This document shows positions 37,276 through 47,101 of a DNA stretch of 64,000 nucleotides, piece by piece (the first letter of the stretch is position 1; each line of letters begins with the position of its first letter). Under the pieces are notes generated by a model. That model did not search any database. It was not told the origin of the DNA and worked only from the letters and a program-made list of their open reading frames with translations. The position numbers were made by a program, and so were the translations under genes. The DNA comes from Candidatus Hydrogenedentota bacterium (GTDB lineage: Bacteria; Hydrogenedentota; Hydrogenedentia; Hydrogenedentales; CAITNO01): the NCBI GenBank assembly GCA_018056705.1, contig JAGPFE010000005.1, positions 21,523 through 85,522 on the forward strand, read 5' to 3'.

Positions 37276-38057
37276 ACTTCGATCTGCGCCACCGACTCCA
37301 CTACCCGGGTCGGACGGTAAGGATACTTGCCGATCTGGTTGCGCGCGGTCACGCCGGTAAGTACCAGGATGGTTTCCATGCCGGCCTGGATTCCCGCGAT
37401 GATATCCGTGTCCATGCGGTCGCCCACCATGACCGTGTTCTGGGAATGAACGTTGAGGTAATTCATGGCGGCCCGCATCATGAGGGGCGCGGGCTTGCCG
37501 ATGAAAAGCGGTGTCCGGCCAGTGGCTTTTTCGATCATGGCCGCCACCGCGCCGCACGCCGGGGCGATTCCGCTTTCCGTGGGACCGGACGGATCGGGAT
37601 TGGTCGCGATGAACCGGGCGCCCGCGGCGACCAGTTGAATGGCCCGGGTGATCATCTCCATGTTCAGGGACATGGTTTCACCCAGCACCACGTAATCGGG
37701 ATCGTGGTCCGTAATGATGTATCCCGCTTCGTGCAGGGCGCTGGTCAGGCCACTTTCCCCGATCACGTAGGCGGTGCCCCGGGGGGCCTGGTTCCGTAGG
37801 AACTGCGCCGTGGCCATGGCAGAAGTGAAGATGCGGTCCGCCGGGATCTCCAGTCCCGCGGACTTGAGTCGGTGGGCAAGGTCTCCAGGCGTGTACATGG
37901 GATTGTTCGTGACGATCAGGAACCTGGCGTTCCGCTGCCGGAGCCTGTCCACGAATTCCTGCGCGCCGGGAATTGCCGTGCGTCCCCGGACCAGCACGCC
38001 GTCCATGTCAATCAGGTAATTTTTTGGCTCGGGTGCCATGTTTTTTGATTCCTTCAC
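37272..38057 (-). CDS. HAD-IIA hydrolase, NagD-like phosphatase
   Basis: The 261-residue cytoplasmic phosphatase has HAD motif [12 protein letters not shown] (nucleophile Asp about 18), motif II VTNN, the C2 cap of the NagD/PNPase branch, Lys in FIGKPAP, and motif [11 protein letters not shown]. NagD relatives dephosphorylate nucleotides and sugar phosphates; the real substrate is not evident. The GTG at 38057 follows AAAGGA with seven-base spacing; an ATG six codons later is an alternative. It sits between threonine aldolase (33 bases upstream) and the MFS gene, apparently in one operon. Confidence 0.92.
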   Translation of the reverse strand: MKESKNMAPEPKNYLIDMDGVLVRGRTAIPGAQEFVDRLRQRNARFLIVTNNPMYTPGDLAHRLKSAGLEIPADRIFTSAMATAQFLRNQAPRGTAYVIGESGLTSALHEAGYIITDHDPDYVVLGETMSLNMEMITRAIQLVAAGARFIATNPDPSGPTESGIAPACGAVAAMIEKATGRTPLFIGKPAPLMMRAAMNYLNVHSQNTVMVGDRMDTDIIAGIQAGMETILVLTGVTARNQIGKYPYRPTRVVESVAQIEV

Positions 38058-38089
38058 GGAACGATCCTTTCAATTCTGGGTCGGTGGGT

Positions 38090-39127
38090 TCATGGGGCGA
38101 GTACCGCGCGGAACGCTTCAATGGCCCGCCGGAGCCCATCGTCGGTAATGTCCCTGTGGAATACCACCCGGATGCGATCCGGCGCGGTGGCCAGGGTCAG
38201 CACGCCGCGCGCGCGCAACCGGTCCACGATGCCCGGCGCGTCCGGGGTTTCAAGGTATACCATGTTGGTGGGTGAGGGCATGGGGAACCGGGCGCCCGCC
38301 CGCTCGAGGGCTTCCCGGAATTCCCGGGCCCGGCGATGGTCTTCCCGCAGGTCGTCAATGTGGTGTGCCAGGGCGTAAAGTCCTGCCGCGGCCAGCACGC
38401 CCGCCTGGCGCATGCCGCCGCCCAGCATTTTTCGAAAAGCCAGGGCACGCGCGATGGTTTCCCGGGGTCCTGTCAACAGGGATCCCGCGGGCGCGCCCAG
38501 TCCCTTGGACAGGCAGAAAGACACCGAGTCGCAGGGTCGCGCCAGTTCGGACGCGTCCACACCAAGGGCTACCGCCGCGTTGAAGATCCGCGCGCCGTCG
38601 CAATGTACCCGGAGTCCCCGCTCGTGGGCCGCCGCGCAAAGTGCCTCGGTTTCGGCTACCGTGTAGCAGGCGCCGCCACCCCGGTTTACCGTGTTTTCCA
38701 GGGACGCCAGCGTCGTGTTGGCCAGGTGCGGATCATCGCTGACCACGATCCGCGCGCGCAGGGCCTCCGAGGTAATTTTACCCCACTGGCCAGGAATGGT
38801 CACCGGCAGCAGCCCGCCGACCATGGCCAGGTTAGCCCGTTCGTAGCGGAAGGGATGGGCGTCTTCGCTCAGGAGTACCGCGTCGCCGGGCCGGGTCTGG
38901 GATAGAAATCCCAGCAGGTTGGCCATGGTGCCGGTGGGCACGAACAGCGCCGCTTCCTTGCCCAGCATTTCCGCGGCCACCGTCTGCAGCCGGTTGACCG
39001 TGGGGTCCTCTCCGAACACGTCGTCGCCCACCTCGGCGTCGGCCATGGCCCGGCGCATGCCCACCGAAGGCCGGGTGACCGTGTCACTCCGCAGGTCCAC
39101 GATGTCCATGTCTGGTAACACACCCAT
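38090..39127 (-). CDS. ltaE: Low-specificity L-threonine aldolase
   Basis: This 345-residue PLP enzyme cleaves L-threonine or allo-threonine to glycine and acetaldehyde. Typical signatures are DLRSDTVTRPS at the N-terminus, DDVFGEDPTVNRLQ, ALFVPTGTMAN, HCDGARIFNAA, and the PLP lysine in SFCLSKGLGAP (about 210). Length matches the family. The ATG at 39127 has no strong ribosome site; ATG 39109 would remove six residues. It leads the short operon with the NagD-like and MFS genes. Confidence 0.93.
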   Translation of the reverse strand: MGVLPDMDIVDLRSDTVTRPSVGMRRAMADAEVGDDVFGEDPTVNRLQTVAAEMLGKEAALFVPTGTMANLLGFLSQTRPGDAVLLSEDAHPFRYERANLAMVGGLLPVTIPGQWGKITSEALRARIVVSDDPHLANTTLASLENTVNRGGGACYTVAETEALCAAAHERGLRVHCDGARIFNAAVALGVDASELARPCDSVSFCLSKGLGAPAGSLLTGPRETIARALAFRKMLGGGMRQAGVLAAAGLYALAHHIDDLREDHRRAREFREALERAGARFPMPSPTNMVYLETPDAPGIVDRLRARGVLTLATAPDRIRVVFHRDITDDGLRRAIEAFRAVLAP

Positions 39128-39220
39128 GATGTGACCGCTTTTGACTGGGATACGCCGCCCCCGTGTTACCCGTCATATTCCCGAAAGTCTGAACAAGTTC
39201 CCTGGTTGCGCCGCGTGTCG

Positions 39221-40501
39221 TCAGACGACGCGCAACAGGTGATAGTTTTTCTTGCCCACGCGCAACACCGCCAGCGACGGCGTCAGCAGGCACTCCGACG
39301 TCCAGGGCGCGTCTTCCCGCTCAATCCGTTGGCCGTTGAGGTAGATCCCGCCGTTACGGATGAGGCGGCGCGCCTCGCCCTTGCTCGCGAAGACCCCGGC
39401 GTCGGTCAGCGCGTCCACCAGCGTGCCCGCGCCGAACCGATCGCGCGGAATGGTGGCGCTGGGGGCCTCTTCAAATACTTCGAGCAGGGTGGCCTCGTCC
39501 AGTCCGCGCAGGTCGCCGCCGAACAGGGCGGCGGTGGCCCTGAGCGCGCCTTCGAGGGCATCGCCGCCGTGTACCATCCGGGTTACTTCTTCGGCCAGTT
39601 TTTTCTGGGCCTGCCGCAGGTGCGGGGCTTCGGCGTGGGCCTGTTCCAGGGCCTCGATCTCCTCCCGTTCCAGGAAGGTGAAATACCGCAGGTAGCGTCC
39701 CACGTCCGCGTCGGCCTGGTTAATCCAGAACTGGTAGAAGCGATAAGGCGAGGTTTTGGTGGGATCAAGCCAGACATTGCCACTTTCGGTTTTGCCGAAC
39801 TTGGACCCATCGGCCTTAGTCACGAGGGGGAAGGTCAGGCCATAGGTTTCCCGGCCGGTTTTCCTGCGGATCAGGTCGATGCCAGAAACGATGTTGCCCC
39901 ACTGGTCACTGCCACCGATCTGGAGCCGGCAACCGTGGTGTTCGTTCAGGTGATAAAAATCGTAGGCCTGCAGCAGGCTGTAGGAGAACTCGGTGAAGGA
40001 CATGCCATGTTCGCGGTCTTCGATGCGCTGGCGGACGCTTTCCCTGGAGAGCATGACGTTCACCGTGAAACACTTGCCCACGTCTCGAAGAAAATCGATC
40101 AGGGGCAACGCGCACAGCCACTCCGCGTTGTTCAGTAACAGCGCCGCGCGGGATCCTTCGAAATCCAGGAACCGCTCAAGTTGACGGCGGATACCCTTCG
40201 CGTTGTGCTCCACCTGTTCCCGGCTGAGCATCGCCCGTTCCTGGGCCTTGAAACTGGGATCGCCGATGAGTCCGGTCCCCCCGCCGACCAGGGCAATCGG
40301 GCGATGTCCTGCCCGCTGGAAGTGGGCCAGTCCCAGAATCGGCAGCAGACTGCCGATATGAAGACTGTCCGCCGTCGGGTCGAAACCACAGTACAGGGTG
40401 AACGGCTTTTCCCGTTCCAGCAGTTCGGGCAACGCGGGATCGGTGTACTGGTTCACGAATCCCCGCCAGGTAAGGGTATCGAATAAAGTTCCGGTGCTCA
40501 T
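39221..40501 (-). CDS. tyrS: Tyrosyl-tRNA synthetase
   Basis: This 426-residue class I synthetase charges tRNA-Tyr. The HIGH motif appears as HIGS (48-51, after [13 protein letters not shown]). The tyrosine pocket segment is SLLQAYDF, and the KMSKS loop is KFGKT near 230. A C-terminal S4-like RNA-binding domain ([30 protein letters not shown]) completes the TyrS type I architecture. The start ATG follows a GGACAGGA sequence. It is apparently monocistronic, with the long repeat-bearing intergenic region upstream and a 93-base gap downstream. Confidence 0.96.
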   Translation of the reverse strand: MSTGTLFDTLTWRGFVNQYTDPALPELLEREKPFTLYCGFDPTADSLHIGSLLPILGLAHFQRAGHRPIALVGGGTGLIGDPSFKAQERAMLSREQVEHNAKGIRRQLERFLDFEGSRAALLLNNAEWLCALPLIDFLRDVGKCFTVNVMLSRESVRQRIEDREHGMSFTEFSYSLLQAYDFYHLNEHHGCRLQIGGSDQWGNIVSGIDLIRRKTGRETYGLTFPLVTKADGSKFGKTESGNVWLDPTKTSPYRFYQFWINQADADVGRYLRYFTFLEREEIEALEQAHAEAPHLRQAQKKLAEEVTRMVHGGDALEGALRATAALFGGDLRGLDEATLLEVFEEAPSATIPRDRFGAGTLVDALTDAGVFASKGEARRLIRNGGIYLNGQRIEREDAPWTSECLLTPSLAVLRVGKKNYHLLRVV

Positions 40502-40629
40502 ATCCTGTCCGCCGGTGATGCTACCACCTCCCCTGTACCCCCAAACGCGCCTATGTTACCAGATTTTCCTTTTTTTGCGCCACTTGCTTTGTTTCGCGCG
40601 TTCGCGAACTCAGATTAAGTTGCGAGCTT

Positions 40630-40816
40630 GTCATTTCGAACGGAATGTGGTATTTTTCCCTCACCTTAAACTGCTCATGGGGAATTTCATGAATAATTTA
40701 ACAACACGTTATTCTTTTCCAGTCTCTACCAGGGCACGTTTCTTATATTTTTAGTAAATATATTTATATACAATATTATTTTTAAGATTTCTCCTCATTT
40801 CATTCGTCGAAATGAC
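40630..40816. repeat. Second copy of the dispersed inverted repeat, split by AT-rich sequence
   Basis: The left end GTCATTTCGAACG (40630-40642) and the right arm at 40784-40816, ending ATTCGTCGAAATGAC, are inverted relative to each other. They enclose about 140 bases, the last 100 of which are AT-rich. The right arm matches 20439-20471 at 31 of 33 positions. The element may be a MITE or a decayed palindrome. Confidence 0.75.
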
Positions 40817-40911
40817 AGATGTCATCACTCCAACGAGCGAAAAGCGCGATTTAACTAAAATCCACGGACCACATTGGCGTAACGGGTAATAGCGGATGTG
40901 GCGGGGAGGTG

Positions 40912-40920
40912 TGCTAAAAT
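40912..40920 (+). promoter_or_regulatory. eno: Extended -10 promoter for enolase
   Basis: TGCTAAAAT, an extended -10 element, lies 115 bases before the enolase start. No good -35 hexamer accompanies it. The leader of roughly 105 bases has no obvious riboswitch. Confidence 0.45.
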
Positions 40921-40968
40921 AAAAACCAGTTCTGAATCCCACGGGTGTCACGGGGAGCAATACGCTAG

Positions 40969-42348
<1,380 letters not shown>

Positions 42349-42365
42349 TTTTTCCTGAAACGGGA

Positions 42366-42396
42366 GCGGGAGAGGCGTGAAGTCTCTCCCGCGTTT
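42366..42396 (+). terminator. Hairpin between eno and the FtsB-like gene
   Basis: GCGGGAGAG (42366-42374) pairs perfectly with CTCTCCCGC (42384-42392), followed by GTTTTC. It is a weak or partial intrinsic terminator that could lower readthrough from the highly expressed eno gene into the division gene starting at 42405. Confidence 0.6.
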
Positions 42397-42404
42397 TCAC
42401 ATAT

Positions 42405-42878
42405 ATGGATCGCGTTTCCAAAACCGCCATCGTGATCGCCCTCGCGCTGACGCTGCTCATCGGCTTCGGCTATGCCCGGTTCCGTCGTTTCGAAGAGCGC
42501 GGGGAGGAGATAGACCGCCTGCGTCAGACCATAGATGACGCGCGACGCGAGGTGGAACGGAAAGAACACGACGCCGCGGAAATGGAAACCGAACTGAAAG
42601 CCATGGAAAGGGATCCCGCCGCCCGGGAAGCGGCGGCCCGGCAGGGATTGCGATGGGTTCGGGAGGGGGAAAAAGTTTACATTGTGGAAGAACCGTGGGA
42701 AGTGGTGAACGTGGGAGAGGCCCCGGGAGAGGGTAGTACCGCGCCGGGCAAGGTCGTTCCTGCGCCGGATCAGTCCGGATCGAATGCCGCTGTTCCGCCG
42801 GTTCCGGGTCCGGATATCGCGCCGCTGGTTCCCCCTGATCCGGGTCATGCCGCCACCGGTTCGCCCGGAATCCCATGA
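42405..42878 (+). CDS. FtsB/DivIC-like septum formation initiator protein
   Basis: The 157-residue bitopic membrane protein has one transmembrane helix (about 7-24) and a coiled coil (about 29-70, EERGEEIDRLRQTIDDARREVERKE). The conserved AAARQGLRWVREGEKVYIVEE segment is like the end of FtsB/DivIC domains (GLV..GE..Y). A proline-rich tail of about 60 residues is extra. FtsB bridges FtsL and FtsQ in the divisome. Its position next to eno mirrors the conserved eno-ftsB arrangement and strengthens the call. The ATG lies 12 bases after the hairpin and has no clear ribosome site. Confidence 0.78.
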   Translation: MDRVSKTAIVIALALTLLIGFGYARFRRFEERGEEIDRLRQTIDDARREVERKEHDAAEMETELKAMERDPAAREAAARQGLRWVREGEKVYIVEEPWEVVNVGEAPGEGSTAPGKVVPAPDQSGSNAAVPPVPGPDIAPLVPPDPGHAATGSPGIP

Positions 42879-42931
42879 TCGATCTCACGGGCATCAAGCC
42901 CAACTGGACACGTGAAAGGGAGGATTAAGCC

Positions 42932-43426
42932 ATGGACGCCCTGGAAGCTCTGCGCACCCGCCGCAGCGTGCGGCAGTACGATCCAGAACGAAAAGTATCG
43001 GATGCGGACCTGGAGACGGTGGTGGATTGCGCGCGTCTCGCGGCCAGCGCCCGGAACGCGCAGCCCTGGGAATTCGTCGTGGTACGGGAAGCCACTACCC
43101 GGGCGCGACTGGCCCAGCTGGCCACGAACGGGGCTTTTATCGCCGATGCCCCGGCCTGTGTCGCCGTGTTCTGTCGGAAAAGCGACTATTTTCTGGAGGA
43201 CGGTTGCGCGGCCACCCAGAACCTGCTGGTAGCCGCTCGAGCCCTTGGACTGGGGTCCTGCTGGGTCGCGGGATATCGAAAGCCCTATGCCGACGCGGTA
43301 CGCCAGTTGCTGGGCGCGCCGGACGACATGTTGCTGGTCAGCCTGGTGGCTGTCGGGTATCCCCGCTCGATCCCGTCCCCGGTGAAACGGCCCCTTTCGG
43401 AGGTGCTGCACTGGGAAAAATTCTGA
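42932..43426 (+). CDS. Nitroreductase-family FMN protein
   Basis: The short, 164-residue member of the nitroreductase family starts with ALRTRRSVRQYDPERKVSD (FMN phosphate binding Arg residues) and continues with CARLAASARNAQPWEFVVV and the ATQNLLVAARALGLGSCWVAGY motif. It ends with the usual YPRSIPSPVKRPLSEVLHW. Such enzymes are homodimeric NAD(P)H-dependent flavoproteins acting on nitro compounds, quinones or other acceptors. AAGGGAGGA precedes the ATG. The gene is in line with the FtsB-like and LAB_N genes but has no evident functional link. Confidence 0.92.
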   Translation: MDALEALRTRRSVRQYDPERKVSDADLETVVDCARLAASARNAQPWEFVVVREATTRARLAQLATNGAFIADAPACVAVFCRKSDYFLEDGCAATQNLLVAARALGLGSCWVAGYRKPYADAVRQLLGAPDDMLLVSLVAVGYPRSIPSPVKRPLSEVLHWEKF

Positions 43427-43471
43427 CCGGATGCTGAGATCGCGCTGAACCCAACCGGAGCCGCCATAGCC

Positions 43472-44146
43472 ATGGACGCGTCGACTTTCTGGATAACGCT
43501 GGGCATAGCCGGCGGCGTGTTGTTTTATGGCCGGTTTTACGTGCAGTGGCTGGCATCCGAGCGGCAGGGCCGAGTGGTCGTGCCCATGGCTTTCTGGTAC
43601 ATGAGCATGGCCGGAGCGCTCATGACCTTTGCCTATTCCATCTGGCGGCATTCGCCCGGGGCGGCCTTCGGCCTGTGCTTCAACGTGATCGTGTACGCCC
43701 GCAACATGGTGTTACGCTGGCGCGAGGCCGGTCGCCTGGGACCCGTTCGAAACGGCGTGGTGCATGGGCTGGCGGTCCTGGTGACCCTTGTTGCCGTGAC
43801 CCTGACGATACTGGCGTGGCGGAACGAGTGGACCCGTAACGCGCGGCTCTCCCACGCCGAGGCCATGCGCAACTGGTTCTGGCTGGGCATGTGGGCGATA
43901 GGGCAGGCCGCGTATTTCGCCCGGTTCGGCGCGCAGTGGCTGTTGTCCGAGTGGCGCGGAAGAAGCGTCATTCCCCGGGTGTTCTGGTTGCTGAGTTGCG
44001 TGGGCGCCTTTTGTCAGGCACCGGGTTTTTTCATGCGTCCGGAACCAGACTGGATCAATGGCTTTGGCCAGGGGTTCAACCTGATCATTTACGCCCGTAG
44101 CCTGGTACTGTCTGGACGAAACGGTAAGCCCTCGAGCGGAGGTTAA
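43472..44146 (+). CDS. Membrane protein with two tandem LAB_N domains
   Basis: This 224-residue membrane protein contains two copies of the lipid A biosynthesis N-terminal (LAB_N) domain. The first (about 8-85) has GRFYVQWLASERQGRVVVPMAFWYMS and ends with FNVIVYARNMVL; the second (about 135-218) has ARFGAQWLLSEWRGRSVIPRVFWLLS and ends with FNLIIYARSLVL. The domain is a small helical membrane unit usually found alone or fused to LpxB, and its activity is not well defined. Three bases separate it from the ArnT-like glycosyltransferase, implying a joint role in lipid A or another lipid-linked glycan. Single-domain versions are the norm, so the internal duplication is notable. Confidence 0.85.
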   Translation: MDASTFWITLGIAGGVLFYGRFYVQWLASERQGRVVVPMAFWYMSMAGALMTFAYSIWRHSPGAAFGLCFNVIVYARNMVLRWREAGRLGPVRNGVVHGLAVLVTLVAVTLTILAWRNEWTRNARLSHAEAMRNWFWLGMWAIGQAAYFARFGAQWLLSEWRGRSVIPRVFWLLSCVGAFCQAPGFFMRPEPDWINGFGQGFNLIIYARSLVLSGRNGKPSSGG

Positions 44147-44149
44147 CGC

Positions 44150-46039
44150 ATGGATAAACGATGGGCGATTACGGGCCTCACCCTGGTGGCGGCGTTCCTG
44201 TTTTTCTGGAACATTGGCGGTTATGATCTCTGGCCCGCGGACGAGCCCCGGTTCGGGCAGATTCCCCGGGAAATTCTGCAGACCGGTGACTGGCTGGTGC
44301 TGCGGTGTAACGGCCTCCCTTACAAGGAGAAGCCGCCCCTGCTGTTCTGGACGATCGCCGCGATTTCCGCGCCTTTCGGGGACGTGTCGGAGTGGACAGC
44401 CCGGTTCCCATCCGGTGTGGCCGCCCTGGTCACCGTGCTGTTCACTTTTGCCCTTGCTTCGCGGTTGTACGGCAGACGCGTCGGGTGGTGGGCGGCGGTC
44501 ATGCTCATGACCATGGCGCTTTTCTGGTGGGAAGCCCGGTCGGTGCGCACCGACATGATGCTGACCTGTTGCATGACGGCGTTCCTGTACGCGTTCAAAG
44601 TCTGGAACGACACGTTTTCGCGCAAGGCCTGGTGGGGGATGGTGGTTGCCATGGCCCTGGGCCTGCTGGTAAAAGGTCCGCCAGCGCTGGTGTTTCCCGC
44701 GCTTTTGATCGTGGCGTACTACTGGAACCGGGGGATCGAGCGAGAAAACCTTCGATGGGGCCTGCTTTTCGGTCTTGCCCTTATACCGGTATTGTGCTGG
44801 CTGATTCCCGCGCGCTGGTTCCTGCCTCCGGATCCGGACGCGGGCGGCCTGCGCGATGAATTCATGCGCCAGGTCATTGGCCGGTTTTTCCTGGGCGTCA
44901 GCAAGGCGGCGCCGCCCTGGGCCTACCTGGTTGACATTCCGATTGGAACGCTGCCGTGGTCTCTGTTTCTCCCGTGGGTACTGCCCTGGATCTGGAAACG
45001 ACGAAATGTCGACGAGGGCACGCGCCTGCTGCTGGCCTGGATCGTGCCCGCGTTTATTTTCTTTTCCATCAGCATCGGCAAGCGTAACGTGTACCTCCTG
45101 CCGATTTATCCCGCCATGGCGGTTCTCATGGCGCGTTCCATACTGGATCTCATGGACCAGCCATTTTCCCCGTGGCCCCGCCGGGTAGGCTGGGTCTGGA
45201 CGGGGGCCTTGGCGCTGATGACGGCGGGGCTGGTCGCCATTCCCTTCACGTCATTCAGGGAGATGTGGCGTCCCGGCCTGGCGGTGCTGGCGGGCGCGCT
45301 GGTGGCTTGCGCGGTGTGGATGCTGTGGCTTGTGACGCGCCGGAAAGGTCGCGGGATACACGTGGTCATGGCGACCCAGTTCTGGGTGATGGCGATACTC
45401 ACCGCCCACCTGTTTTTTCCCGCGCTGAACGTGTACAAGGGATCAGGCGATTTCTGCGCGCCGTTGCGCGTGCTGTCCGAACGGGCGGCCAGGGGGGAGG
45501 GTGAAGACTACCGCCTGTACACGATTGGTTTCTCCCGGGAGCAATACATCTTTTACACCCGTCATTTTCACGAGCCGGTCCTGACCGACATGCTCCACAT
45601 CGATCTGGGCCGCGACATGGACTGGTTTACCATGGCCCAGGCCCAGGCGACCCTGCGATACCTGGCGTTTAAGGCGGTACGCGACGTGCCCGTGGCGGAC
45701 CTGAACCACCCCACCGATGCCGAAAAACAGGCCCTGCTGGACGCCGTGCGGCGCGCGGTGGAAACGTCCGGCGTGGACCGGGAACTCGCCGAAAAGTTCT
45801 ACCAGGCCCTGCTGGAAGAAATGGACCGCTTCCTGCGGGATTTCAACGCCCCCGGGCCGGCCTTCGTGCTGATCCAGCGCCCGGACTGGAAGTGGATTGT
45901 TACCCTGTGTCCCAGGCTGGCCGCGGCCACGGTGGTGCGCAGCGATTCCATCGGTCAGCGCGAAATGACCCTGCTGGCCAATCCGGACGGGGTTCGGGCC
46001 CTGGAACAGGCGGGCTTTTCCCCCGCGCGATTGAACTGA
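44150..46039 (+). CDS. ArnT-like GT39/83-family membrane glycosyltransferase
   Basis: This 629-residue polytopic protein has about twelve hydrophobic helices and a C-terminal soluble domain (about 440-629). The N-terminal loop DLWPADEPRFGQIPREILQTGDW contains the Asp-Glu pair used as catalytic/metal ligands in ArnT/PMT enzymes. PYKEKPPLLFW is the second ArnT hallmark. These enzymes transfer a sugar from an undecaprenyl-phosphate donor to lipid A or another acceptor on the periplasmic side. The directly upstream LAB_N protein fits a lipid A modification pair. Neither donor sugar nor acceptor can be read from sequence. Converges with the gene at 46057. Confidence 0.9.
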   Translation: MDKRWAITGLTLVAAFLFFWNIGGYDLWPADEPRFGQIPREILQTGDWLVLRCNGLPYKEKPPLLFWTIAAISAPFGDVSEWTARFPSGVAALVTVLFTFALASRLYGRRVGWWAAVMLMTMALFWWEARSVRTDMMLTCCMTAFLYAFKVWNDTFSRKAWWGMVVAMALGLLVKGPPALVFPALLIVAYYWNRGIERENLRWGLLFGLALIPVLCWLIPARWFLPPDPDAGGLRDEFMRQVIGRFFLGVSKAAPPWAYLVDIPIGTLPWSLFLPWVLPWIWKRRNVDEGTRLLLAWIVPAFIFFSISIGKRNVYLLPIYPAMAVLMARSILDLMDQPFSPWPRRVGWVWTGALALMTAGLVAIPFTSFREMWRPGLAVLAGALVACAVWMLWLVTRRKGRGIHVVMATQFWVMAILTAHLFFPALNVYKGSGDFCAPLRVLSERAARGEGEDYRLYTIGFSREQYIFYTRHFHEPVLTDMLHIDLGRDMDWFTMAQAQATLRYLAFKAVRDVPVADLNHPTDAEKQALLDAVRRAVETSGVDRELAEKFYQALLEEMDRFLRDFNAPGPAFVLIQRPDWKWIVTLCPRLAAATVVRSDSIGQREMTLLANPDGVRALEQAGFSPARLN

Positions 46040-46056
46040 AAAAAACTGGACGGGAC

Positions 46057-47034
46057 TCAGGATCCCGCGGGGGGTGTGGAAGACGACGCTGCCTCGGGGC
46101 GCGCGGTGTTGGCCGGGACAAGTTCCACCCGGACGCGCGCCGGCGCGCAGGGCTCAATCCGCACCCGGTTTTCACCTTCCCGTACCGCCTGGGTAATGTC
46201 AATGCCCAAGGAGCCCTTCTCGAAGGTGACGGGCGCGTTGTCGTTGATGGTGACCGTCATGCCGTCGCAGGCGGTGTCCACGGCCAGGCGCGTTACCGTG
46301 TCCGGTCCGGTTGACGGCTGGGTCCAGGAACCCAGGAAGGGGCCGGGCGCGGGCAGGGAACCCGGAACCCGATCCCATGGAGCCTGGCCGAACGGTACCA
46401 GCGTTTCCACGCCCACCGTGACCTTGGAGATATTCCGCCGGGCTTTCCAGTTCCGGTCGATTTCTCCCGTGATCACCGCGCCGGAAGTCATGCGAACCCG
46501 CCAGCGTCCAATCAGGCCGGCCGGGGTGGATGGCATCGTGTTGATTACCCGAATGGAAATATGGTTAGCACCGGGTTCCAGCAGTCCGGTCATGTCTGCG
46601 AGCGTTGGCAACGGGCAGGGTTCCGGTTCTCTGGTGTTCTCTTCCGCCGGTTTTTCCGGGTTGGGGATCAGGCCGTTCAGACCCCCCTGTCCGGCGACCT
46701 GGCCGTTGACCGTCAGGGTAAAGAGATCATCGGCGTGCAGCAGGAATTCTGCCCGGGCCACGCTGTCGTTATCCGGCAGCGTGATGGTGCCGGTAAAAAT
46801 CACGTGAATGGTGGGCGCGGCCACGGTCGCGTGATCTCCGGGGTGCCACACCCACTGGCAGCCCTCCAGCGACAGGGGCAACTCGCCGGGGGGCGGGGCT
46901 TCCAGGGGCTGAACCTGAATGACCGTCGCGGCATCCCGGGGGACATCCACCTGGGATTGCGCGATGGCACCGGTGACCGGCAGGGCACACGGGATGATCA
47001 CTATCAGCAGGGCTGCGCGCGTGACGTGTTTCAT
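46057..47034 (-). CDS. Secreted beta-sandwich protein of unknown function
   Basis: The 325-residue protein has a signal peptide (about 1-25, ending GAIAQSQ). The mature part looks like one or two jelly-roll domains: CQWVWHPGDHA followed by strands with FLLHADDLFTLTVNGQVAGQGG and LEPGANHISIRVINT. That is the pattern of the N-terminal sugar-binding domains of family 78 rhamnosidases and related galactose-binding folds. No catalytic domain is present. A Pro/Ala/Ser-rich C-terminus ends the protein. GGAGGG lies upstream of the ATG. It may be a periplasmic carbohydrate-binding or scaffold protein. Divergent from the gluzincin gene. Confidence 0.62.
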   Translation of the reverse strand: MKHVTRAALLIVIIPCALPVTGAIAQSQVDVPRDAATVIQVQPLEAPPPGELPLSLEGCQWVWHPGDHATVAAPTIHVIFTGTITLPDNDSVARAEFLLHADDLFTLTVNGQVAGQGGLNGLIPNPEKPAEENTREPEPCPLPTLADMTGLLEPGANHISIRVINTMPSTPAGLIGRWRVRMTSGAVITGEIDRNWKARRNISKVTVGVETLVPFGQAPWDRVPGSLPAPGPFLGSWTQPSTGPDTVTRLAVDTACDGMTVTINDNAPVTFEKGSLGIDITQAVREGENRVRIEPCAPARVRVELVPANTARPEAASSSTPPAGS

Positions 47035-47101
47035 GGCGGTATTTCCCTCCGCGCCATTGTATCATGAGACCGTGGTATATCGATTATTGTACACGCGACG
47101 G

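Noticed and set aside
39206..39236. Stem-loop at the end of tyrS as a terminator
   Set aside because: TTGCGC and GCGCAA can pair around a GTCGT/ACGAC stem, but there is no U tract on the minus strand after it.
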